Assembly (NCBI GenBank): GCA_028023455.1
Contig: JAQFVV010000001.1
Coordinates: 22,893,401-22,957,400, forward strand
From: Epiperipatus broadwayi
Taxonomy: Eukaryota > Onychophora > Udeonychophora > Euonychophora > Peripatidae
Length of the DNA: 64,000 bases
Direction: 5' to 3'
The translations under genes were made by a program, and so were the position numbers. Position 1 is the stretch's first letter, and each line of letters starts with the position of its first letter. The notes under the pieces are model-generated. The model saw nothing but the letters and a program-made list of their open reading frames with translations, had not been told where the DNA came from and ran no database searches. Of this stretch, positions 48,521-61,799 are shown one piece after another.

Positions 48521-49382
48521 GTTAGGCAAGAGGGTTCATTTTACTGCCACTCAATGTGCAAAGGGACCAGCATAACTATGGGACATTATTACTAATAGTC
48601 TGATTTGGATCTTTTATCTGGTTGTGATATTAAAATGATTTACATAGTGAACAATACCACATTACAAGCTCATTAATTGATTTCACAACTAGCATATTAT
48701 ACTTTCTATTGATTAAATTATGCATAAACCACAATGCTTAAGCCAGACTACAGGTATTTGATTATAGCTGGAAAATAAGGTTGTTTTCTCATCCTTGGTG
48801 TTCGCCTTAAGATGTCGCTACTTCTAGGTAAATTCCTAGAAATATACAGTTTCACTGGCCTTCACCCAACCAAAGAGGAATTTTTTTACGTTATAAACAC
48901 AGAAAAGTCCTCACGTTATGTTGAACGGAGGAGGCAGCGACAGAAGCCAACACAAAGAGACTTCTTTCTATGATAAAACACAGAAAGAGTTCCCGACGGC
49001 TGCCGGTTATGGCTTTTTTTCTATGCTAAAAGCAAAGAGAAAAAAATGCCTTGATCGGCTGCCATAGTAGTCGATTTTGGTCATCATTTTCTCGTAATAG
49101 TAGAATATCTATTCTCTCTGTAGTTTCGGGTGAGAGTGTGTGTATTTGAAGCGATCGTATTTTTTTTAAATTTGATAAGACGTCTATTTTTTTTAATGTG
49201 TTGTAACTTACTTTACTGTTGTAAGTTTAGTAATAATGTCCTGAAGATTCCATTACGAAGGGGTAACCCTCAAAAATTGCTTTTAAGTGTGCGAAAGGAA
49301 AAAAAAATTAAAGGATCACGCGAAAAGTACCGTTTTCGCGAGAATTCGTCCGTGAACAGTTACTTTCGCTATATATATACGC

Positions 49383-49870
49383 ACAAACAAAAACAACCCA
49401 CTGTCTAAATATTAATAATTACTTGTCCGAAAAATAAAATTAATCGGGTATTATTTTTTTTTTGTTTGTTACATTTATTATTTCAAAATAAGATTAGTTT
49501 TTATATCTACACACTAACAAAAACAACCCAGTTCCTGATTAATTACTGTCTTTTAAAAAAAAAAGCAAATTCAACGGGGTTTGGTTTTTTTCAATGGAGT
49601 CTTTGAATTACATTTGTTTTTATATATACACAAGATTTACCAAAAAAAAAAAAACCCACTTTCTGATTAATTACTGTCAAAAGAAACGCAAATTAGTCGG
49701 CTATCATTTTTAAATTTAGTATTTCAATAATGGTACCCTTTTTATATAGACAGACTTAACAAAAAACAACCCACTTTCTGATTCATTACGGTTCCCCCCC
49801 CCCCCCAAAAAAAAAAGAAAATGGAAATTAGTCGGGTATCATTTTTCAATCGAGTCTTTTAATGACGGTA
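49383..49870. repeat. Minisatellite, about 4 x 115-125 bp
   Basis: Units carry AACAAAAACAACCCA, CTGATTAATTACTGTC and AGTCGGGTATCATTTTT in that order, with varying A and C runs. Confidence 0.75.
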
Positions 49871-49942
49871 CTTACTAATAGTAGTCGGGTATCAATTCTA
49901 AATTGTAGTATATAAATTACGTTACTTTTGATAGATTTAGAA

Positions 49943-50458
49943 TTACGTCTTGCTTTTTTAATAAAATGATTGATTTACTCTTGACCAAAAATACCGTAAC
50001 TTTAAAAAAAAAGACACACATAAAGTCCAAAAAAAAATGAGAAAAAGCCCGTAACTTTAAAGACACACACAAACTCAAAAACAATCTAAGATTAATAAAC
50101 TTTGACTTATTACGTCTTGCTTTTGAATCAAATTATTGATTTACTCTTGCAAAAAAAAAATACCGTAACTTTAAAAAGACACACCTAAAGTCCCAAAAAA
50201 AAAAAATTCGAAAAAGTCCCGTAACTTTAAAGACACACACACAAACTCAAAAACAAGATAAGATTAATAAATATTTACTTATTACGTCTTGCTTTTGAAT
50301 AAAATTATTGATTTACTCTTGCAAAAAAAAAAAAAAAGACCGTAACTTTAAAAAGACACACGTAAAGTCAAAAAAAAAAAAAAATTAGAAAAACACCGTA
50401 ACTTTAAAGACACACAAACTCAAAAACAAGATAAGATTAATAAACATTTACAAAAATG
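49943..50458. repeat. Minisatellite, 3 x about 170 bp
   Basis: Units start TTACGTCTTGCTTTT at 49943, 50110 and 50282 and contain ACCGTAACTTTAAAAAGACA and AACTTTAAAGACACACA. Confidence 0.85.
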
Positions 50459-50615
50459 AAAAAAACTAACATCATATAATAGTATTAGCTAGTAGAATAT
50501 TTTATTACAAATCTAAGAAATCAGATCTTTTTAGATCAAATCGATCATTTAGGTCCGGCCCGGAATCGTTATATGTATATGTTTTTGATTAGCATCAACA
50601 CCATCTTAAGGCGAA

Positions 50616-53600
50616 ATAATAATGAGTTCTATTAATCACTCATTAAATAATTCTATTTCTCAAATCCCAAAGAGTACATGATAATCAGCATTTATGATTG
50701 CAATGATGAATCGACAATGAAATTGAAATATGTAATCAATAACAATTCCATTAAATGATAATGGCTAGAAATTAACTGAATCGATAATCTGGAATAATCA
50801 TGAACACAAAAGCAATGATTCACATACTACAAAAACTACACTAACATTTATTTACACTAATATTTCAATATTGAAACAAAATACAATGTTAAATGTCCAC
50901 ACCTAAATTATGGTACTTGGTAAGATATCCAAAATAATATTATAAGTGAGCATTATTTATGTTCATAAAAAAAAAATCATAATAAAATAATAACAAGTTT
51001 GAAAATATAATAAATTGTCATGGAAATTATTCCATTTAAAGAATCGGCATATTTAACATACCAATTAATCAAAATTAAATATTTTCCATAAGCTCTAATA
51101 AGTATGAATGATATTCATACCTGATTATCTTGTTTATGGATTCTCTAATATATCCATAAGATATTTATGTTGCTTCAATTTATTTTAATAAAGCATAAAA
51201 CAAACAGCTACAAAACCTTGAGTCTATTAGAGTGAACTGATTGCACTATTGGTTTCAACAATTTCCTTAGTACATTACTTTAACTTATATTAGATTGGAG
51301 ATTAGCTGGATCACAAATATTCATTCAACCTGTAAAAATATACCTTGCATACCTTCTTTAAGTTATTCATGATCAACAGTTACCAAACAGTAAATATCTA
51401 CACAACAGTGGCTCTACGCTCGATGCACCAAAGTCACATTATTAACATAGACTTTAAAGGAACATGTCTACAATAACAATAAGAATATCAGTCTAGGGAC
51501 ATGTCTGAATATACTTGAACTAAATATCCAGGTGTTTATCAGCACCTTTATGGATACAAGAAAAAATTGTCTGAATATACTTGAACTAAATATCCAGGTG
51601 TCTATCAGCACGTATATGGATACAAGAAAATACATACTAAAAGATCAACAACTTCCTAAATACATTGTACCATCCAAGCATATTCATTAAGATCATGACT
51701 ATCTTATAAGATATTGTGTCGGATATTTCCACGACACTGCAAAATACAAATGACTTCCTAGTACAATAATAATAGTATAAAATGAAAAACCGGTGACATC
51801 CAATGAAAGATTCACAGCTGCAAAATGGTCACCTGCACTAATCATCAACCATGAATACTTAACCTTATTTAACATTCACTTTCCAGATTTACTAAATTGT
51901 TTTTAATAATGATAATGATCAGTTATAAATATGTGTTACCATGTACATAATGAATTTAAGATAATCTCACACCAACCATCATCAATATACAAATTATTCA
52001 TATTATTAAAATCCTCTTTCGCTTTAAACCCAGTATTGATTAATTGTGCTGTTGAAATATTTTAAAATTACGATATAAAATTAATAAACTAAAAGTATAC
52101 TTTTTAACATATCTTAAAATAAATAATAATAATGAATTTCACCTTCACAATGTTTAATCCAAGATTAAGATCATAATATTATTTAATACCTTTGAAAACC
52201 AATGATGCTGAATTTTGATCACTAATGACCATCACTCATCCCCTTTTAGATTAAATATTATATCATCTTACCTTTATTTTAATCAGCAATCAATAATTGA
52301 CATAGCATACATAATATAACAGATACATATGTACAACTATTGAACATAAAACATATATATATATATAAAATAAACAAACAAACTTTTAAACTATATACTA
52401 TCTTGCGCAAGATGTTCAAAATATTACTCAACACTTAGAATACATTCGGCATTTACAGTTAGAATATTATTTAAGTTCTTGCGTCTCATTGCAATATTCT
52501 ACTTTCGTTATAAATATTCCTAGGAAATGTTTAGATATTTACATATTTTCAGTTACTCATACCATAATTTACTTTGCATGAACATCCTATCATGTATTTC
52601 CTATCTCAGAACAACTTCTAATGTAATTTCCTAATTATAGACTCTTCTTTTCACAATAACTCTATAAGTAACTCTGGGTCAATTCTTTATCTTTTATCAA
52701 ATATTTAATTTCACAATTACATTAATATAGCATTCTAGAATAAATTATCCATGTTACATATATCCCAATAAGCTTTAAAGGTGTCCTTAATCAGTTAACA
52801 AATGGTTTTATTTTAGAAGCAAGAATATCCCAAGATAGGAATAGATAATTTCACAATTTCATTATTAGCTGGCATTCTCGAATAAATTATACACATTGTT
52901 AGAATATCCAAATAAACTTTAAAGATGTCATTAATCATTTAATCAATGGTTTTATCCCAGTAACAAGAAAATCCAAAGCACAATACATATAATTTTGCAA
53001 CTTCACTGACAGCAGTAGATTTATGATAAAATATAATACCTGTATATCCAAAGTAATTTTAGCAATTCCATTAACTAGTGAATAAATGAATTTCTCCAAG
53101 CAGCATGAAGATCTGAAGTATTAATATTAAAGAATATTATTTAATAAGTAATATTCCTTTGCACTTTATCAACATTTTAAAATTGAACTCGAATTTTAAT
53201 TTGCTTATTCCGTTCTTTTTGACTTTACTTTAATTTACTTAATATTGTTGAATATTGCAATACATTCTATAATAATGACAAATATTGTTTCCCCCAGTCA
53301 TTGATCGAAAAAGTCAGAGCAAATGTTTCTTAGGACAGAAATTTTTGAGCTTTTACGTATTCATAATAAATGAGCATACTCTAATTTGAAATAATAATAA
53401 AATTGATATTATAACTTCGTGTTGCAAAAAAAAAATCTTCATTTGTATATCTTAACACGAGACAATTCAGCAGTAAAAAAAAAATACTTGGGAGAATTTA
53501 CAACTTATCAATTAATTAAACTGGATTAAATTTAGCTTAAGCCACTTTCAAATCTAATAAACCATATTTCTGCATTTCATCCTTTTAATAAGACCAATAT

Positions 53601-53949
53601 AAAATGATATCAAATTTTAAATTACATCTATTTTAATTAAATACGAGAAATTATAGAAAAAATTTAATTATTGATATGATTAATTTCACTTGCATTAATT
53701 AACCATGCCTTAAATTATGTCATAATGAAATATCAATCATTATAACCAATATATAATATCAAAATAATATATAAGATAAAAAAATATATAAATAACATAC
53801 TCTGAACAGGTGTATGTAAAAAAAATATATCAGGTTTTTCTTTCAATTGCATACTTATGTAATTTACTTCAAATTTATATATAAAAAAAATATAAAATTT
53901 TTCTATCTTTCTAAAACACCACAAATGACAGTCAATCTATTTCAAATGG
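50616..53949. other. A+T-rich stretch with short tandem repeats, no genes seen
   Basis: Tandem units occur at 51502-51631 (2 x 66 bp, TGTCTGAATATACTTGAAC) and 52707-53100 (about 3 degenerate units of 140 bp, AATTTCACAATT). No coding exon was recognised. Confidence 0.6.
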
Positions 53950-55280
53950 AGTTGGGTAATAAGGTTACAATTTATATATATATTATTTTTATTTCATTTA
54001 TTTTTTATTTTACTCTTGTTGATCTTTTTAATATTTAACTCTAACATTATATATTCATACTTTTATATTTTACATTATTATTATTCATTATATTAACATT
54101 CAATATGTATAATTTTCTTTAACTTATAATATTACTTTTTATTTTTTAACATTTTTTATACCTACCTTTTACTTATATTTTCAAATTTTAACTGCTAAAT
54201 TCAAACTTTTAAATTTTACAGTTATACTTTAGTAGTTTCCTCTTTCTATTTTTAAATCTTTTTTTATGTCAAATTTTTTTCAGACCCAAGTCACTATTTA
54301 ATACTGGCTTAATATTATTAATATGAAGCTTCTTTTATTTTTCTATCCCTTTTATTATTTGTAAATTGTATCATGCCCTGTTTCTAATGTATGTAAATAT
54401 GTAGGTGAATTTTTATCATATTTATGTTGTAATAGCCTTCTATATATTGAAGTATTTGTTTTTCCTACATAATTTACTTTTATATTATTAATTTGACACT
54501 TCTGACAATCATGTAATTTCAATAGTCCATTTATTTCATTATCTGAATTTTTATTATAATTACTAATATACTTATTTTCTAAAATACTAATCATATTTTT
54601 TCTCTTTTTATTAACTATTCTAACATTTATTACATTATTAAATTTTGTAATAATTTTCCTATAACTTTATTTAAATTCTTAACTGCACAGTTATTTCCTG
54701 TCTTTATACCTATATAATTAATTTTATCTATATTATTATTACTACTTTTATCTTCTTTATTATTATTTATATAATCTATTGTATTTTTTATTAACCTAAT
54801 ATTATCATATAAATTTATTTGGATAATCATTATTTATAAATTTTTTTATTATTAAATCTGTTTGTTTATCATTATCTTCTTTACTTGATCAATAATTTAC
54901 TGCTCTATGAATTCTAGAATGTATTGTATTTGAGTGCCAATTAGTTATATTATTATCTATATTTCTTTTCTTATGAATTGATGTTTCAATCCCTTCTTTA
55001 TATGACTTAATCAACTTTATTAAAGTTTGAATTTAGCAGTTAAGATTTGGAAATATAAGTAGAAGATAGATATAAAAAATATGTTAAAAAATAAAAAATA
55101 ATAGTATAGGTTAAAGAAAATTATATATATTGAATGTTAATATAATGAATAATAATAATGTAAAATATAAAAGTATGAATATATAATGTTAGAGTTAAAT
55201 ATTAAAGAGATTAATAAGTGTAAAATAAATGAAATAAGAATAATATATATATATATTGTAGGTTATTGAGTTCAAATCCT
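53950..55280 (-). mobile_element. Penelope-like element relic with inverted terminal repeats
   Basis: The flanks 53965-54215 and 55025-55255 are inverted copies of one A+T-rich repeat (for example TTTAACTGCTAAATTCAAAC against GTTTGAATTTAGCAGTTAAG). Between them, on the minus strand, is the C-terminal part of a Penelope-like protein. Penelope-like elements are known to carry terminal repeats in direct or inverted order, which fits. The reverse-transcriptase domain is missing. Confidence 0.7.
54355..55000 (-). pseudogene. Penelope-like linker and GIY-YIG endonuclease, broken
   Basis: From about 55000 downward the minus strand encodes linker pieces (HSNTIHSRIHRAVNY, IIKKFINNDYP, NIDKINYIGIKTG) broken by stops and frameshifts. 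The last open part (54594-54355) has CQKCQINNIKVNYVGKTNTS, then RRLLQHKYD and YLHTLETGH. The NYVGKTNTS..RR...H pattern is the GIY-YIG nuclease core of Penelope-like elements, which nicks target DNA for reverse transcription, and CxxC precedes it. The GIY half is degraded (NIK-VNYVG). Confidence 0.75.
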
Positions 55281-55419
55281 ACATAAATTCCCAAATACCT
55301 CAGAATCCTGGAGAAATATCTCTTTATTCAACTGATTTTATTAATTAAAGAAAGACAACATATATTTTTGAATATCTATTAGTTAGAATTGTAAAGCACA
55401 TATAAATAGTTGTATATAA

Positions 55420-56340
55420 ATAAACTTTTTTAAAACTTGCTTTTTATACGACTATAATCATCATTAAAAAATCCAATTTTTCAACTATTTTATATAGTTT
55501 TTTTCAAGGCACACTAAAATAAAAAAATAATAATAAATATCACATATTCCAAAAAAATGTTAAATTAAAAATTACAAAATATATTCACAACCAAAAAATT
55601 TACCTTATCTTACTCTCCTTTCCTATTGCAAACAATCACAACTTAAACATAAACAATTTCCTTTTTTTTTAAAAAAAAAAAAAAAAAAAGTTCTATATAT
55701 ATCCTTTAAAACATTCAATTAAAAAAACGATTATTTTCTTTTCTCTTTCCATTAACATCTTATTTAATTCTGGTTTAATTCATTAATGTACATACTTCCT
55801 TTATCAGCCTTTCATTGTATGACTTAATACATTCCAAAGGCTTTATTTCAAAATTTCCATGCATAAATTTATTCATGTGAATGTAAACAGAATTTTTATC
55901 TCCTAAATGCTATTTTAATCTAGTTTTCAATTTATTCTTACTAGTCCGAACATATATCATTTCTACATTCTTTTTAGAACAATCCAAACATTTTATCAAA
56001 TAAACTGAATTCATAATCTCTAACCTATTATAGTCCCCATTATTATTAATTAAAAAATTTAAACTTGCTTTCTTTTTATAAACTGGACAAATTGAAACAT
56101 TATATTTCCTGTTAATCATTTTAACCAATTTCTTAACTTTAATGAATAAATCTTTAGATATATTAAAACCTACATAAATAACTTTCTCTATCCCTATCTA
56201 ATCCCATTCTATTTCTTATTTTATTTATATTTTTATTAGAAAATAAATGTTCAACTACATCCTTAGGATAATCATTCATAAAACATTCATTCCTAATAAT
56301 ATCAATCTCATTCCCAAACAAATTACTATTTGAACGTAAT
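55420..56340 (-). pseudogene. Second Penelope-like 3' relic (GIY-YIG) with terminal repeat
   Basis: From 56340 downward on the minus strand: RNECFMNDYPKDVVEHLF, a stop, ISKDLFIKVKKLVKMINRKY, FLINNNGDYNR, then EIMNSVYLIKCLDCSKKN and MIYVRTSKNKLKTRLK. After an in-frame stop at about 55908 the same frame goes on through HLGDKNSVYIH to a terminal stop near 55760. SVYLIKC..C and MIYVRTS..KLKTR are the GIY and YIG halves; the usual Gly of YVG is Arg here. Downstream, at about 55480-55525, a decayed hammerhead-like motif (CTTGAAAAAAACTAT ... ATAGTTGAAAAATTGG) marks the terminal repeat. The protein differs clearly from the relic at 54355, so two lineages lie side by side. Confidence 0.75.
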
Positions 56341-59300
56341 TTTTATTTTTTTATTGATGATTATATATCATATAAAAAGTAAGTTTTAAAAAGAAGTTTG
56401 TTTATTTATATATTGGATATTTATGAACTATTTAGGAAAGAACTGTGTTAATTGATATATTAAATTATATAAATAGTTGTCTGTAGACACAAACTCAATA
56501 AATAATTTTTCTAATTTTGCTTATTAACCTTCTTTAAAGCTAATTTATATTTATTAGATTATAATATTTTTTTAAAATCATATTGATTCTAATACTTGTT
56601 TTGTTGATTTATTTTGTAAATTTTAATATTAATATTAATGATCTGTAGGTTTTCAAATCATTTAGATTTTTTTTTTTTTAATAAGCAGATTTTATATGTC
56701 TGAATATATACAAATATGTGTGTATTTACAGATATAAACTTAAAAACATTTACAGATACATTTAAAAAAAAAGGAGAGTTGTGTTTAAATAATTTTAGTT
56801 TCTTTATAAGAAGTTATATTGTTTAAAAACAGTTATTCTTGTTTTATGTGAAAGTGTTTCACAAGAATGTCTAGCTGACATCCACAGGTCTGAGAGAGAG
56901 ATAAAGATCCATTTCAGACTTCAGAAATGGGGGGGGGTGCTATTAAAAGATAAAATCCAGATCATTTTGGATTTCTTGCTAAATAATAAATTTTAAAAAA
57001 TTGTCAATTGTTGAGAAGATTTTGACCAGATGCCTTAAATGATGGAAACCATCTGTTTTTAGTAACAAAAATATATGTGATGTCATCAGACAGACTAGCA
57101 TATATAAAGCTGAAATAAGAATGTTTAAGAGAGAAAAGAAGAAAGAATAAACTTGATTGCTTTACAGAAACCACACATTGTTTTAAATGTTTCTACAATA
57201 TGTTGGGGTAAAAAATATTTTGTTGACCTCAGGAATTTTGTATGCATCAGAAGAGTTTCAATCTAAAGTATTTAAAACATCTTATGACTGATTTCCAAAG
57301 ATGAAAGAAGAAACTTATTGCTTCACCCGTGTTTCTACAAAGTAAAATGCTGAATTTGAATAAAACACACAGCAAAAGAAAAAATGCTAAAACATATGGA
57401 AAGCAGAAATATCCATCTGTTTATCAAAAGTAACTATACCCAGAAGAAATGAAGAAAGCATCTCAATGATAAAAAGGTCCCTAGAGAAACAAGTTATTTC
57501 ATCATCATCACAGTAAAAAAAATTGCAAGCCCAAGCCAAAAATAGGACTGTTTCAGTAAACTGCTGTAATTGGTAAATCTACGCTTGTTACATATTGGTG
57601 TATGGCTGATTTCAAATTCTAAACCTTCAACACACTGACTTTAAAATGAAATTCCTTGGACTCTTTGAAACTGTCTGTACATCGAAAGTAAAAGAAGAAC
57701 TGGTAATATCAATTTTAATTACATTTTTTACCAGTGACTATTAACAAATCTTTTTAATAATAGATCCATTTATTTCTCTCTTTAAATCTTAAAACAAGAA
57801 TGAATTATTAAAGATTTTCAATAATAATAAATATTGCTTTATTAGTGTTATGTATTCTTAGATTATCCTTACATGTAACCATTTAAATGTGTATTTTATT
57901 TTTATAAAATATGTTTATTGTATATTGATTCAAATATTATGCAATATGTCGATTTATATTGTATGTAAAAAAGGGGGTTTAATAGTTTTTTTTTAAATTC
58001 ATAATGGAAGTTGATGCATATACACACACACACACTTCATAATATAATTGTGCTTACATATATATTTGTTGCATGAATGTTAAAAATCTGTAGAAATTTA
58101 GCAATAGGAGAGATAGATTTTTAAAGTAGTTAATGACCTAGATTGGTGAAAAAGGAGATAGATAATTTGAAGCTGATTTCTCTAAATGTTCTTATCTCTA
58201 TGATCTAACTAACCTTACTCAGCTCACTTCTTGATTGATATTATGTTTAATTAAACTTATACATATAAAAAATGTTATACGCAATAGGTGAGTATGTGCA
58301 TGCATCGAGTGTTTATCTTAAAATAAAAATTATTTCTAAGGCATGAGATTTTTTATTCACCCGCTAGACAAACATATCCCGCTATATGATATGAACATTG
58401 AATTTACTTTTCATTAAGGGAAGGGGGGACAAACTTTGGTATTATGATTATTACTATTTAAATGTAAATTTGTCATTATTAATTATGTAAATTTTCTATC
58501 TGTATTATTAATAATTGATCAGTAATAAATTTTAATTTGTTTTATTAAAAGAGGTGTATATCTTTCTAAAAGTTAATCATTGTCTTGTGAGATTGGTTAT
58601 GATCATCATCATAATTGGTGGGTCTCAATTGTTAAAATATATTTTAAGTAATTATAAATTAATAAGATAGGATTTGTTGTTGTGAGTTAATTGTAAAGCT
58701 GTGGATGGAAACATCATCATCATCATTACATTATTATTAATGAATAGACTAAATAAATGTGTTTAATGGCCATATATAAATAATAGTTCTCACTATGTTT
58801 GTGAGCCATCAACAAGAGACATGACTACCATTGAAGCATCTGATAAATCTATAGTACTTAAACTGAGCTGATAACACTTATAAGAATGTTAAACATGAAT
58901 TTATGATATTAAAATCTTATAATTTATCTGAGAATTATTCGCACAACTAAGTATAAGGATGTTTTCCCCTTCATACAAGTGCATGTGTTATAAATAATGT
59001 ACCAATTGGGTTCGAAACAGGTACACCTATTAATGGGTATATGATATAACTTTATCTAGATTTAGACAGCCTAGTAGCACCCAGATAAAACATATACACA
59101 TAAGTAAAACTGAATAAAAAAGAAATAAGAGTTTGATTTCCTTTTTCCCAATCTTGATGATATATTTATTTATTGATTTTTAATTAGTTACAAATAGTGC
59201 CAGCGTGCGACTACGAGTTGTTTCTTCGTAATCCTGAACAGTGTTTTATATATGTGGAGAAGAGGAAAGGGAATCTATTCTTGTTGAAAGATATCTATTA

Positions 59301-59374
59301 GAGATAAAGATAATTCACTATAATTATTTATTTATTTATTTACAATGGCTTCCCTTCCTTTTTATTTAGTTACA
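56341..59374. other. A+T-rich stretch without recognised genes
   Basis: There is a short (CA)n at about 58021-58036 and a poly-G run near 56932. The region 56870-57700 is slightly less A+T-rich but has no recognisable frame. Confidence 0.5.
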
Positions 59375-59960
59375 ATATATATATATATGATTATAGGAAG
59401 TATTAATTGATAAATATAGAATATAAAAAAGAGTAAAATGTATAATATGTAAAAAGATAATAATTATATAAAGAGGTATATAAAGATATATGTGGGTATA
59501 TAACTAATGATTATAAGATAGAATATATATATAATGTAAAATTATACATTTATGTATTTGTATTCTGTTTTAGTTCTGAAGAAGATTGCTAGGGCAATCG
59601 AAACTGTCAAATAGTGAGTTGTAAAAAAGCATTGTAAAAAGTAATAAAGAACATAGATGATATTAATTAAATAATTATAGGGAGTTGTTTTAAGAAAGAT
59701 ATTTAAGAAATAAATGTAATTGAAATTTAAGTTTGTTAGAAAAGTTTTAAAGTAAGAATTATTTGTTATATGTATTGAATTATTGTAGAATATTTATATT
59801 TATTGTTTTATTTATGTATTTTTTTTAGTTGTTCCTTGTTAAAGACTATAAAAGAATATAGTCGAAACATTGGAGTATTTTTTTGTACTTTATTATAATT
59901 CATATAATAAATCAAGATTTATAGAAGTTTGCATGTGGATTGTTTTGTATATATATTAAA
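59375..59960 (+). mobile_element. Penelope-type terminal repeat (plus copy)
   Basis: This is the sister of 47490-48290 in the opposite orientation. It has CTGAAGAAGATTGC-TAGG-GCAATCGAAACTGTC near 59577, with a perfect GATTGC/GCAATC stem and one extra A before it. The second motif, CTTGTTAAAGACTAT ... ATAGTCGAAACATTGG, lies near 59835. The first is close to a working hammerhead; the second has lost core bases. It begins right after GTTACA and an (AT)n tract. Confidence 0.55.
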
Positions 59961-61799
59961 GTTCTATTATTATTTTGTAAAGAAAAGATGAAAATCGTGA
60001 ATTACAAGAACAATTGAATAATTTTTATTTACTATTATTAATATTTAATTTAACTTATTCAAAATTAAATAAATTTAAAAAAAAAAAAAGATTATTTGAA
60101 TAAATCTTAATTCTTGAGTCAAAGTAATAAATTCTGGAGATTGTGAAAATTTAAAGTTTCTTCTCATAGTTTTATTGAGATTAAAATAGGTGGTGAATTA
60201 TCATTCGTTTGATTATTCATATTCAGTCTGTAGATATATATTGCAACAGATTTTTTAAGGTTATATAATAGTAATAAAATGTTATTAATAATTATTTTCT
60301 TAATAATTTTTTAATGCACATATAAGGGAAACTCTGCTTAGTATGGTTTTATTTAGTTTTTAAATTAGCATTACCTTAAGATATTTAAAAATTGTTAAAA
60401 TTATTTTTCTAGTTGTGAAAAATTTAATCAATTAAGTATGCATAAACATTCTGATCATTTCTGAGATAAATTGAATTAAAACATTTTTAGTGTAGGCATA
60501 GTCAAAAATATTACTATTTAAATACATAAATAATGTTAAATTTTTAAAATGTTATTTTTATTAATGTTTTAAAAACAGGTGTACATTTTTTTTTTTTTTT
60601 TTGGTATTTTTACTTTTAAAGTAAAACTTGCACTTTTTTTTAATTTAAAATTTTATTAAAATTTTTTAGAAAATAAAATAAATTTAATATTTAATTATTA
60701 TTTTATTTATTTGAGACTTAATTTCAGTTAAAGTTTTTAAAATTTAAGTGATTAATGGAATGAATTGCTTGCTTATCCTGATATCTCATATTTGTTTACC
60801 ACATTCAAGATAAGAACAACATCTGTAAACTTTTATTCATTAAATGTAAAATTTACGAAAGTATATTTTGTTTTGTTTTTATTCATATATTTTTTTTTCT
60901 CTTATTTTTCAACAACTTTATTTTTTACCTTATGGAAAATTTTATTGTTCAATACAAGCATGCATGTTAACAAAATATTGCTATTTTTACTAATACATAT
61001 ATTATTTTAGTATTTATTATATTTTATATTTTTTAAACTGTATTAATTTTCTTGTTTAACCATGGCATCAAAATATTACAGAGACTCGATTATTTCTAAT
61101 TGAAATCTTTTTTATTTTTTCAATATATATTAAATTAAAAGCAAAGATGTGAGATGATATGCTTTTTATAAAACTAGAAATATAACAATATAAGTTGAGA
61201 GGAAATTTTTTTTTTGTCAAATAATAAAAAATTATTAGAATGAAATATCAACTTTTTACAGTGAATTCAAAATTCTTCAGTTTTGTAAATATTTTGCTAA
61301 ATCCAGTATCTATTTTTTTCTTTAATTCTAAAAACAGTGCTATAAAAATACATATTTGTTATGAATCCATCATTTTTCAAACTATAGTTTTTTTGCATTC
61401 TTCATAAACAAATCATAGCTTTGACACATTATTTTTCACAATGATATTTCTATTGTTTTTTTTTAATTGTTAATATTTGAAATGATTTACAAATATTATT
61501 ATTGTTTATAAATATATGCACATATTATAATTGTTTTATTTATTATTATTGGAGTGAGAAATGCTGTGCATATAGTTAAAGATTGGAAATGTGCTTGCAC
61601 AAACATATAATCCCATTATCACAATTAATACAGAGATGATTGATGACATAAGAGGCTTATAATGATCGAGGCCTAAACTAACTTAAGGGACTAAAAAATG
61701 AAAAGAGGAAGACAGATAAGACTTTATCAGAAACATTATCGAGTCTTTGATAAACCAACATTCTATTCCACAAGACAGCAGTAGAAGCTTTGGTCAGTA
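59961..61799. other. Extremely A+T-rich stretch without genes
   Basis: The 81-codon frame at 60765-61010 is low-complexity (Phe/Leu-rich) and not credible. Bases 61640-61800 probably belong to the LINE that follows. Confidence 0.55.

Larger units (their letters stand above)
48801..50615. mobile_element. Candidate inverted-repeat element with two minisatellites
   Basis: TTCGCCTTAAGATG (48801-48814) recurs exactly inverted at 50602-50615. The left interior (48830-49370) is less A+T-rich and non-coding. Two different tandem arrays follow. The plan matches 39304-40577 and 12793-19332. The inverted repeat is short and no target duplication was seen, so the boundaries are tentative. Confidence 0.4.

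Noticed and set aside
59000-59040. GGTTCGAAACAGG as a further hammerhead motif
   Set aside because: No CUGANGA core or pairing stem II lies upstream.
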